From contig JAFDIG010000057.1 in NCBI GenBank assembly GCA_019308145.1, forward strand, positions 1 to 10,015: DNA of 10,015 bases, read 5' to 3'. This DNA is from Deltaproteobacteria bacterium (GTDB lineage: Bacteria > Desulfobacterota > JAFDIG01). A program made the position numbers and the translations under genes. Every line of letters begins with the position of its first letter. Position 1 is the stretch's first letter. The notes beneath the pieces were generated by a model. The model ran no database searches. It was not told where the DNA came from and worked only from the letters and a program-made list of their open reading frames with translations. Below, piece after piece: positions 1 through 5,825 of the stretch.

Positions 1-259
1 CCATTTTATGAATAATTTTTGGTGCAAATTCTTCAACTTGGATAGGGACAAGAACTTCTTTAAATTTAGGATGAGCCTCTATATAACGTTCAAGCTGATA
101 CCTTAAATCTATTAATTTATTTTCTACAATTTCAGTTAAATCAGACTCTGCTTGAATCATGAGATCACTTTCCATAACCTTTATATTAAAGGTTATTAAA
201 TCCTCACTTTTCATAAATCTTCTATAGGTGCGATTTGTAAAAGAAGATAAATTCGTCAC
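1..259 (-). CDS. UPF0280 family protein, N-terminal part (runs off left edge)
   Basis: About 86 codons of a gene whose 3' part lies beyond position 1. The chosen GTG start (257-259) is immediately preceded by an in-frame TAA, so the gene cannot begin further upstream. An AGAGG stretch lies about 8 nt before it. An in-frame ATG 15 codons later is the alternative start, but the residues before it (NRTYRRF) belong to the recognisable family opening. The visible product reads RTYRRFMKSEDLITFNIKV, then MESDLMIQAESDL, then a helical stretch with LRYQLERYIEAHPKF. This order (RTYR, KSxDL, ESDL.I.A, LRxQLExYI..HP.F) is what I know from UPF0280, a family with an ApbE-like fold and no settled biochemical role. 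The rest of the protein, including any ligand-binding residues, is not visible. The family call rests on recalled sequence patterns. A perfect inverted repeat sits inside the coding region at 174-196. Confidence 0.75.
   Translation of the reverse strand, partial: MTNLSSFTNRTYRRFMKSEDLITFNIKVMESDLMIQAESDLTEIVENKLIDLRYQLERYIEAHPKFKEVLVPIQVEEFAPKIIHKM
174..196. repeat. Perfect 10-bp inverted repeat with 3-nt loop inside the UPF0280 gene
   Basis: ATAACCTTTA (174-183) and TAAAGGTTAT (187-196) are exact reverse complements around a TAT loop. The element lies near the start of the UPF0280 coding sequence, over the codons for roughly I-T-F-N-I-K-V-M. It is not followed by a T-run on the coding strand, so it does not look like a terminator. 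It could be a chance codon arrangement in AT-rich DNA, an intragenic operator or an mRNA hairpin. Confidence 0.6.
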
Positions 260-551
260 TTATAGCGCCTCTTAAACCTTGTAAAAAATATAGATTAAAA
301 AAACATTTATAAGAAATTTCTGTTTTAAAGATTTGGTATAAAAAATAACTTCATTAATATTATTAAATTAATAGAGGAATATTGTCAATAAAAATAGTGT
401 GATATGAGAATTTTAGATAAGAGCAAGATAAAGCGGATAAATCAGTACTATATGACAAAAGTTTTTTATTTTTAAAAAAATTTGAGTTATAGGGAAAATG
501 ATTTATTAAAAAATATTACTAATGATTTTTAGAAGTATTTAGAAACAAATT
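260..551. other. Intergenic region between leuD and the UPF0280 gene
   Basis: These 292 very AT-rich bases separate the two minus-strand genes. They hold one good sigma70-like promoter facing the UPF0280 gene (359-388) and a weak A/T-only hairpin (458-483, one mismatch, TTTT loop) that might help end the leuD transcript. A 24-codon plus-strand frame at 404-475 has no ribosome binding site and was not called. I see no RNA gene or conserved riboswitch pattern. Confidence 0.6.
359..388 (-). promoter_or_regulatory. Candidate sigma70-type promoter for the UPF0280 gene
   Basis: On the minus strand a perfect -35 box TTGACA (388 to 383) is followed by 18 nt and AATAAT (364 to 359). With 17-nt spacing the -10 would be TAATAA. 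Transcription would start near 352, giving a leader of roughly 93 nt before the GTG at 259. The consensus -35 box makes this stronger than expected by chance, although A/T-rich -10 boxes are common here. Confidence 0.5.
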
Positions 552-1049
552 TTAAGAAAGACCTTCTTTTTTTGCAATATGTTTCATTAATCCACCATCT
601 TTTATCAATTGTTGCATAAAAGGAGGAATAGGTTGAGCAGTATATTTTTCTTTTTTTGTAATATTTATTATTATACCAGTATCACCATCTACCTCTATCT
701 CATCACCATTTTCTATCCTTTCAGAGGCTTGGGCAGATTCAAAAATAGGAAGCCCCATATTAAAACTATTTCTATAAAATATGCGGGCAAAGCTTTTTGC
801 TATAACACAAGAAATGCCAGCAGTTTTTATAGCAATAGGTGCATGTTCTCTTGAAGATCCACAGCCAAAATTTTTATCTGCTACGATAATATCGCCTTTT
901 TTTATTTTTTTAACGAAATCTGGATCCTTGTCCTCCATCAAATGTTTTGCCAATTCATTAGGATCAGAACTGGTGAGATAACGTGCAGGTATTATTACAT
1001 CAGTATCTATATCAGAACCAAATTTCCATGCTTTCCCTTGAAATTTCAT
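552..1049 (-). CDS. leuD: 3-isopropylmalate dehydratase, small subunit (LeuD)
   Basis: A 165-residue cytoplasmic protein, full length for the short LeuD/homoaconitase small-subunit type. With the [4Fe-4S] large subunit LeuC it interconverts 2- and 3-isopropylmalate in leucine synthesis. Visible marks are DIDTDVIIPARYL (13-25), the family signature NFGCGSSREHAP (60-71) and FARIFYRNSFNMGLP (87-101). The ATG at 1049 has GAGGT 6 nt upstream and fits the usual N-terminus (KFGSDIDTD). The short loop after ARYL is YLTS; the corresponding loop is known to tune specificity between isopropylmalate and homoaconitate enzymes (YLRT in homoaconitases). YLTS resembles the YLNT I recall from clostridial LeuD, so isopropylmalate is the better guess, but a homoaconitate or 2,3-dimethylmalate dehydratase role is not excluded. 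No leuC or leuB lies within the window, so the partner is encoded elsewhere. A dedicated promoter and short leader lie just upstream. Confidence 0.9.
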   Translation of the reverse strand: MKFQGKAWKFGSDIDTDVIIPARYLTSSDPNELAKHLMEDKDPDFVKKIKKGDIIVADKNFGCGSSREHAPIAIKTAGISCVIAKSFARIFYRNSFNMGLPIFESAQASERIENGDEIEVDGDTGIIINITKKEKYTAQPIPPFMQQLIKDGGLMKHIAKKEGLS

Positions 1050-1083
1050 CTCTAATACCTCATTTCTTACATATTTTTAGAAG

Positions 1084-1113
1084 TAAATATCATCTACAAT
1101 CTAAATTTGTCAA
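1084..1113 (-). promoter_or_regulatory. Candidate leuD promoter
   Basis: Minus-strand TTGACA (1113 to 1108), an 18-nt spacer and TATTTA (1089 to 1084). The predicted start near 1077 gives a leader of about 28 nt that includes the GAGGT ribosome binding site. There is no room for a leader peptide or attenuator, so leucine control by attenuation is unlikely at this site. Confidence 0.5.
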
Positions 1114-1123
1114 CTATTTTTAT

Positions 1124-1153
1124 TTGACACTTATAAGATGAGTAAGATATTAT
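1124..1153 (+). promoter_or_regulatory. Candidate promoter for the oxidoreductase-tyrS-solute gene series
   Basis: TTGACA (1124-1129), an 18-nt spacer and TATTAT (1148-1153), firing to the right. Transcription would start near 1160, leaving a leader of about 79 nt before the GTG at 1239. It is the only clear promoter seen before the four closely spaced plus-strand genes. Its -35 box lies 10 nt from the -35 box of the divergent leuD promoter. Confidence 0.5.
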
Positions 1154-1238
1154 ATCAAAAATATAATTTATAGGATCAAATTTATTATTTGCATAGTAGA
1201 TGTTAAAATAAGTAGTTAGTATAAAACAGAGGAGAAAA

Positions 1239-2393
1239 GTGAAGAGAAATTATGATTATATTATTATTGGTGGCGGAATAATAGGGTTGTCTGTAGCCTA
1301 TAATTTATCAAAAAAAGGCGCAAATAATATTCTTTTGCTGGAAAAAGATTTTGTTGGAGAAGGTTCAACTGGAAAATGTGCTGGTGGAATAAGGTTACAG
1401 TTTTCAACTGACATTAATATTAGATTTTCTATTTTAAGCAGGAAAATATTTGATAATTTTAAGGAGGAATTTGGGGTTGATCCAGAGTTCAAAAAGGTTG
1501 GATATCTTTTTTTGGCAACAGAAGAATCTGAGCTTTCAATATTTGAGAAAAATATTGCTCTTCAAAGAAAGTTTGGGATTGACGTTGAGCTTTTAACTCA
1601 AAAGGAGATAAAGAAACGTTGGCCCTATTTAAAGACAGATGATATAAAAGGGGGAACCTTTTGTGCACAGGATGGTTATGCTGGTCCACATGAAGTAGTC
1701 CAAGGTTATATGAGAGCTATTAGAAGATTAAAAAAGGTTGATATTATGCAAAAAGAAGAGGTAATAGGGATTGATTTTAAGAATAATCTTTGGAAAGTGA
1801 AAACAAAAAAAGAATATTTTAATTCCCCTTTGGTAATAAATTGCGGAGGCCCATACGCAAGAAATATAGCAAATATGGCAAAAATTAATATTCCAATCTC
1901 TCCTATTAGAAGGCAGATCTTTGTAACAGAGCCTTTTGATATGATAAAAGGTGATATTCCTCTTACAATAGATTTAGCAAGAGGATGGTATTTTCGCAGA
2001 GAAGGCAAAGGGATTTTGATGGCAGGCCCACAAGATGAAAAGGAAAGTTTCAATACTACCACCGATTTTGAAGGTATGACCTATGCAGCAGAGAATGGTG
2101 TTTACCGTGTTCCAATATTTTCATCATGCCGATTTGCTACGAGCTGGGCAGGATTATATGAGATTTCACCTGATAGTCATGCTATAATGGGAGAGGTTGA
2201 AGGTAATAAAGGCTTTTATATAGCAGCAGGCTTTTCTGGTCATGGTTTCCAACATGCGCCAGCTGCTGGTCTTCTAATGGCTGAATTGATTTTAGAGGGA
2301 AATGCACATACTATTGATATAACCCCTCTTTCGCCTTCACGATTTGCTAAAGGAAGACTTATAAAAGAATCCTTAACAGCTTTTAAAGAGTAA
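1239..2393 (+). CDS. FAD-dependent oxidoreductase, DAO family (SoxB / amino-acid dehydrogenase-like)
   Basis: A 384-residue soluble flavoprotein of the D-amino-acid oxidase (DAO) superfamily. It begins at GTG with GGAG 4 nt upstream, which places the dinucleotide-binding motif GGGIIG at residues 11-16 as usual, followed by LLLEK with the ribose-binding Glu at about 35. The segment GSTGKCAGGIRLQFS and the C-terminal FSGHGFQHAPAAG resemble the second FAD contacts of sarcosine oxidase beta subunits and archaeal L-proline dehydrogenase beta subunits. The ending with SPSRFAKGR is also typical of that group. Expected chemistry is oxidation of a secondary amine or amino acid (sarcosine, proline, glycine or similar) using FAD. 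No partner subunit is encoded nearby, so it may work alone or with a distant ferredoxin-like subunit. The exact substrate cannot be read from sequence. It is the first gene of a same-strand series, 63 bp before tyrS. Confidence 0.8.
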   Translation: MKRNYDYIIIGGGIIGLSVAYNLSKKGANNILLLEKDFVGEGSTGKCAGGIRLQFSTDINIRFSILSRKIFDNFKEEFGVDPEFKKVGYLFLATEESELSIFEKNIALQRKFGIDVELLTQKEIKKRWPYLKTDDIKGGTFCAQDGYAGPHEVVQGYMRAIRRLKKVDIMQKEEVIGIDFKNNLWKVKTKKEYFNSPLVINCGGPYARNIANMAKINIPISPIRRQIFVTEPFDMIKGDIPLTIDLARGWYFRREGKGILMAGPQDEKESFNTTTDFEGMTYAAENGVYRVPIFSSCRFATSWAGLYEISPDSHAIMGEVEGNKGFYIAAGFSGHGFQHAPAAGLLMAELILEGNAHTIDITPLSPSRFAKGRLIKESLTAFKE

Positions 2394-2402
2394 TAACTCT
2401 TT

Positions 2403-2436
2403 ACATAAAATTCTTCTTAATAGAACATAAAATTCT
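2403..2436 (+). repeat. Direct repeat ACATAAAATTCT, two copies 22 bp apart
   Basis: Exact 12-nt copies at 2403-2414 and 2425-2436 occupy most of the gap between the oxidoreductase gene and tyrS. The 22-bp period equals about two turns of the helix, a spacing seen in tandem protein-binding sites. The motif is A/T-rich and the repeat could be accidental. Confidence 0.4.
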
Positions 2437-2441
2437 CTTTT

Positions 2442-2450
2442 AAAGGAGGT
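2442..2450 (+). promoter_or_regulatory. Strong ribosome binding site that fixes the tyrS TTG start
   Basis: AAAGGAGGT is near-perfect anti-16S complementarity, with 6 nt between it and the TTG at 2457. This spacing, together with an N-terminal sequence that fits the family, supports the rare TTG initiation codon. A strong site probably compensates for the weak start codon. Confidence 0.8.
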
Positions 2451-2456
2451 ATTAGC

Positions 2457-3692
2457 TTGGAAAATGTATTTGACACCTTAATGGAAAGAGGATTTATTCA
2501 GCAAACTACAGATGATGAAGCATTAAAAGAGATATTAGGGGAATCTTTTATAACCTGCTATATAGGGTTTGATCCTACCTCTGATAGTTTTCATGTTGGT
2601 TCTTTAATCCCTATTATGGCTCTTGCTCATATGCAACGCGCAGGACACAAGCCAATTGCTTTAATAGGTGGAGGAACAGGGCTTGTTGGTGATCCAAGCG
2701 GAAAAACTGAAATGAGGCAACTTTTAACATTAGAACAAATAGAATCTAATGCAAAAGGTTTAAAAGAACAGCTTAAAAGATTTCTTGATTTTAATGAAGA
2801 TAAGGCATTGATGCTTAATAATGCTGACTGGTTGGTTCCCCTTAATTATATAGAGTTTTTAAGGGATATAGGTCGTCATTTCTCTGTTAACCGAATGCTT
2901 GCTGCTGAATCTTATCGGCAGAGATTGGCCACTGGTTTAAGTTTTATTGAATTCAATTATATGCTTTTGCAGGCTTATGATTTTTATTACCTTTATAAAC
3001 ATTATAACTGTATTCTACAGATGGGTGGTAATGACCAATGGGGAAACATCGTTGCAGGGATAGAGCTTGTAAGAAGAATGGAAGGAGCGACTATCTATGG
3101 CATGACCTTCCCTCTTATAACAACTGCTACTGGTGAGAAGATGGGGAAAACAGCAAAAGGTGCTGTATGGCTTGATCCTAAAAGGACAACCCCTTATGAG
3201 TATTATCAATACTGGATAAACTGTGACGACAGAGATGTAGAAAGATTTCTTGCTTTCTTTACCTTCTTGGATATGGAGGAGATAAAAAGGATTACATCTG
3301 TTACAGGAGAAGAGCTCAAAAAGGCAAAGGAGATCCTTGCATTTGAAACCACAAAGATCTGTCATGGAGAAGAGGCAGCAAAAAAGGCGCAAGAAAGTTC
3401 AAAAGCCTTATTTGCAGGTAAGGGAGATGAGATAAGCTCTGTTCCTACAAAATATATCGAACCAGAAAAAGTTGAAAAAGGCATGCCAGCTTTTGTTTTT
3501 CTGGCACGTGTAGGCCTTTGTAAAAGTAGTAGCGAGGCAAGAAGGCTTATTACTCAGGGCGGCATCTATATAGAGAAGGAAAGAGTTAAAGACCCTGAGA
3601 TGTTTATCACACTTGACCATTTCCCTAAAGGAGAGTTGCTCTTAAGAGCTGGTAAAAAAAGATATTTAAGGGTAGTTTTAGATAAAAATTAA
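2457..3692 (+). CDS. tyrS: Tyrosyl-tRNA synthetase
   Basis: A 411-residue class I aminoacyl-tRNA synthetase that charges tRNA-Tyr with tyrosine in the cytoplasm. The Rossmann catalytic domain shows YIGFDPTSDSFHVGSL (35-50), where HVGS replaces the classical HIGH signature. Further marks are GGGTGLVGDPSGKTEMR (71-87), the tyrosine-pocket region QMGGNDQWGNI (188-198) and KMGKT (228-232) as the KMSKS loop. The C-terminal 65 or so residues form an S4 RNA-binding domain (ARVGLCKSSSEARRLITQGG). This is the bacterial architecture, not the shorter archaeal/eukaryotic type. HVGS in place of HIGH is, from memory, normal in some bacterial TyrRS lineages. There is no T-box leader in the 63-bp gap upstream, and the gene is probably expressed with the oxidoreductase before it and the solute genes after it. 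It starts with TTG. Confidence 0.96.
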   Translation: MENVFDTLMERGFIQQTTDDEALKEILGESFITCYIGFDPTSDSFHVGSLIPIMALAHMQRAGHKPIALIGGGTGLVGDPSGKTEMRQLLTLEQIESNAKGLKEQLKRFLDFNEDKALMLNNADWLVPLNYIEFLRDIGRHFSVNRMLAAESYRQRLATGLSFIEFNYMLLQAYDFYYLYKHYNCILQMGGNDQWGNIVAGIELVRRMEGATIYGMTFPLITTATGEKMGKTAKGAVWLDPKRTTPYEYYQYWINCDDRDVERFLAFFTFLDMEEIKRITSVTGEELKKAKEILAFETTKICHGEEAAKKAQESSKALFAGKGDEISSVPTKYIEPEKVEKGMPAFVFLARVGLCKSSSEARRLITQGGIYIEKERVKDPEMFITLDHFPKGELLLRAGKKRYLRVVLDKN

Positions 3693-3713
3693 GGGATTAG
3701 AATAAGAATTAAA

Positions 3714-4535
3714 ATGAAAGATATACTTCCTTTAATTATCTTTACAGATCTTGATGGTACCTTGCTTGACTCAGAGAGTTATTCATTTGAGGATGCAAAG
3801 CAAGCATTAGAAATAATAAGAAAAAAGGATATCCCTTTAATCTTTTCAACAAGCAAGTCCCGTGATGAAACTATATATTATCGAAAGTTAATGGAAAATA
3901 ATCATCCTTTTATAGTGGAAAATGGGGGAGGGATATATATCCCTTTTAATTATTTTAATTTTGAACTTTCCTATAATCGAAAATGGAATGGATATATAAT
4001 AATAGAGTTAGGGATGCCTATCAAAAAGATAAGGGAGCTGATCCATAAAATAAGAGATAAAAATGGTTGGCAAATTAAGGGATTTGGGGATATGGATGTT
4101 GAGGAGGTGATGAATTTAACATCTCTTCCTTATAATCAAGCAAAGCTTGCTATTGTTAGGGAGTATGATGAACCAGCTGTAATTCATGATAGAGATATCA
4201 TACCTTATTTAAGAAAAGAGCTTTTAAAAGAAAAACTAAACTTAACTATTGGTGGGAGGTTTATTCATATTCATGGAGATAATGACAAGGGAAAAGCAAT
4301 GGATAAATTGGTTAGGTTTTATAAGAGAGTTAATCCTAATATAAAGATCATAGCATTAGGTGATAGTGATAACGATCTTCCTATGCTTAAGCGAGCAGAT
4401 ATTCCAATTGTTATAAAGAGAAAGGATGGAACTTTTTTAAAAAAGGATGATTCTTCTTGGAGAATTTCACCATATCCAGCACCAAAAGGGTGGGCTTGTG
4501 TGATAGAAGAGGTTTTAGAGGATCTTAATTTCTAA
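3714..4535 (+). CDS. Mannosyl/glucosyl-3-phosphoglycerate phosphatase (HAD superfamily)
   Basis: A 273-residue haloacid-dehalogenase phosphatase of the Cof/MPGP type, normal length for the family. It removes the phosphate from a glycosyl-3-phosphoglycerate to release mannosylglycerate or glucosylglycerate. Visible motifs are the nucleophile motif FTDLDGTLLD (10-19, Asp12 and Asp14), STSKS (45-49), VENGGGIYIP (68-77) characteristic of the MPGP group, the cap-region GRFIHIHGDNDKGKA (181-195, with the motif III Lys), and the metal-binding GDSDND (216-221). The next gene is a GT81 synthase of glucosyl-3-phosphoglycerate. Phosphatases from this family are known to serve GpgS in Methanococcoides and Persephonella and can accept both the gluco and manno forms, so the product sugar is left open. 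It starts 21 bp after tyrS and ends 15 bp before the synthase. Its ribosome binding site is weak, which may mean coupling to tyrS translation. Confidence 0.88.
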   Translation: MKDILPLIIFTDLDGTLLDSESYSFEDAKQALEIIRKKDIPLIFSTSKSRDETIYYRKLMENNHPFIVENGGGIYIPFNYFNFELSYNRKWNGYIIIELGMPIKKIRELIHKIRDKNGWQIKGFGDMDVEEVMNLTSLPYNQAKLAIVREYDEPAVIHDRDIIPYLRKELLKEKLNLTIGGRFIHIHGDNDKGKAMDKLVRFYKRVNPNIKIIALGDSDNDLPMLKRADIPIVIKRKDGTFLKKDDSSWRISPYPAPKGWACVIEEVLEDLNF

Positions 4536-4550
4536 CAAAGGAGGAAATTA

Positions 4551-5768
4551 ATGGGTGATTTTTTTCAAAATGGGGAGGTAACCAATCTTCATCTCTTTTC
4601 AAGAAATAATGTTGAAAAATTGGAAAGGGAACTTTTAGAATTTTCTCGTGTAAGGCCTTTAGCTCTTGTGCTGCCACTCCTTTTTTCTGATTTAAAAAGC
4701 GAGGCATTTTTAAAGATTTTAGCTGAGCTTTCACATATCCAATATATAAATGAGATCGTGATTACCTTAGGCATGGCTAATAAAAAAGAATTTTTAGAGG
4801 CAAAATCTATTTTAAGCCCTCTTGGTAAAAATGCTGTTATTATATGGAATAGCGGTGATAACATACAATCCCTTTATCATCTTTTAAACAAAGAGAATAT
4901 ACCTACTGGCGGGGATGGCAAAGGGAGAGCTGCTTGGATGGCTTATGGATATGTGCTTGCTAATGGGAAAAGTTATAGTATTACTTTGCATGATGGAGAT
5001 ATCCTGACTTATACAAGGGAATTTCTTGCAAGATTATGTTATCCTGTTTCAAACCCTAATCTTGATTACCAATTTTGCAAAGGATATTATCCAAGGATTG
5101 GGGATAATAAGCTTCATGGAAGAGCAACTCGTCTTTTTGTTACACCTTTAATTCGTGCTCTTAAGAAGATCATCGGATATCATGAATTCTTGGAATATCT
5201 TGATAGTTTTAGATATATTCTTGCTGGCGAATTTTCTATGGTGGCGGATTTAGCAAGGATAAATCGGATTCCTTCTGATTGGGGGTTAGAAATCGGTGTT
5301 CTTTCTGAGGTATTTAGGAACATATCTATTCGCAGGATATGTCAGGTAGAGCTTTGCGATGCTTATGATCATAAACATCAACCTCTTTCTCCAGATGATC
5401 CTGAAGAGGGACTTCTAAAGATGACAATAGATATTGCTAAAACCCTTTTTAGAAGCCTTTCATCTATGGGTGTTGTCTTTTCAGAAGGAATCTTTAAAGC
5501 ACTGGTATCCACCTATATCAGAATAGCACAAGATTTTATTGCAAAATACCATGCAGATGCAATAATTGATGGACTTAACTTTGATAGGCACCAAGAGGCT
5601 TTAGCAGTTGAGACTTTTGTCAAGGCTATAAGGATAGCAAGTGAGGATTTTCTGAAAGATCCATTAGGTAGCCCATTTATTCCAAACTGGAATCGTGTTA
5701 CTTCAGCTTTACCATACTTCTTTGATTCTTTGCTCAAAGCAGTTAAGGAAGATAATAAAGATCTATAA
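4551..5768 (+). CDS. gpgS: Glucosyl-3-phosphoglycerate synthase (GT81 family)
   Basis: A 405-residue cytoplasmic GT-A-fold retaining glycosyltransferase, expected to join a sugar from an NDP-sugar (UDP- or GDP-glucose) to 3-phosphoglycerate, the first step of glucosylglycerate synthesis. Recognisable features in order are GKGRAAW (123-129), the DxD-type metal/nucleotide motif in LHDGDIL (146-152), GRATRLFVTPLIRAL (190-204), LAGEFSM (224-230), WGLEIGVLSE (244-253) and CQVELCD...HKHQ (264-277). These match, by recall, the equivalent blocks of mycobacterial GpgS (GKGEA, DAD, GRVTEL..RPL, SGEYA, YGVEIG, HRHQ). Length is longer than the mycobacterial enzyme and close to the archaeal/thermophile type. 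AAAGGAGG 6 nt before the ATG is a strong ribosome binding site. The adjacent MPGP-type phosphatase supports the assignment. A mannosyl-specific or dual MpgS/GpgS activity, as in Rubrobacter, is possible. Confidence 0.85.
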   Translation: MGDFFQNGEVTNLHLFSRNNVEKLERELLEFSRVRPLALVLPLLFSDLKSEAFLKILAELSHIQYINEIVITLGMANKKEFLEAKSILSPLGKNAVIIWNSGDNIQSLYHLLNKENIPTGGDGKGRAAWMAYGYVLANGKSYSITLHDGDILTYTREFLARLCYPVSNPNLDYQFCKGYYPRIGDNKLHGRATRLFVTPLIRALKKIIGYHEFLEYLDSFRYILAGEFSMVADLARINRIPSDWGLEIGVLSEVFRNISIRRICQVELCDAYDHKHQPLSPDDPEEGLLKMTIDIAKTLFRSLSSMGVVFSEGIFKALVSTYIRIAQDFIAKYHADAIIDGLNFDRHQEALAVETFVKAIRIASEDFLKDPLGSPFIPNWNRVTSALPYFFDSLLKAVKEDNKDL

Positions 5769-5781
5769 GAATAAGAAAAGG

Positions 5782-5799
5782 AATTGAATATATTCAATT
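5782..5799. repeat. 18-bp perfect palindrome upstream of the membrane glycosyltransferase
   Basis: AATTGAATATATTCAATT is fully self-complementary. It sits 14-31 bp after the gpgS stop codon and overlaps the TTGAAT that would serve as a -35 box for the next gene. It is followed by TTTT(5798-5801 region), so a very weak A/U hairpin terminator is the alternative reading. Symmetry without a G/C core favours a protein-binding site over a terminator. Confidence 0.55.
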
Positions 5800-5813
5800 T
5801 TCGTTGATATTAT
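5784..5813 (+). promoter_or_regulatory. Possible promoter giving a near-leaderless transcript
   Basis: TTGAAT (5784-5789), an 18-nt spacer and TATTAT (5808-5813). A start about 7 nt downstream falls near 5820, only some 6 nt before the ATG at 5826. No Shine-Dalgarno sequence precedes that ATG, which is consistent with leaderless or near-leaderless initiation. The -35 box is only partly consensus, so this is tentative. Confidence 0.35.
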
Positions 5814-5825
5814 TTTGTTTATTAT

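Noticed and set aside
404..475. A 24-codon plus-strand frame in the leuD/UPF0280 gap
   Set aside because: No ribosome binding site, low-complexity ending and no recognisable sequence; chance frame in AT-rich DNA.
458..483. A/T-only hairpin as the leuD terminator
   Set aside because: It has one mismatch, no G/C core and lies about 70 nt past the stop; too weak to call as a terminator, so it is only mentioned in the intergenic entry.
609..981. Plus-strand open frames opposite leuD
   Set aside because: They are antisense to a clearly conserved gene, lack ribosome binding sites and resemble no protein family.
1239..2393. Glycerol-3-phosphate dehydrogenase (GlpA/GlpD) or glycine oxidase ThiO for the FAD protein
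   Set aside because: The CAGGIRLQFS region and the C-terminal FSGHGFQHAP and SPSRFAKGR features point to the SoxB/proline-dehydrogenase-beta side of the DAO family, and no glycerol or thiamine genes are nearby.
2394..2456. T-box or other tRNA-sensing leader upstream of tyrS
   Set aside because: The gap is only 63 bp and lacks the conserved T-box sequence and a terminator hairpin.
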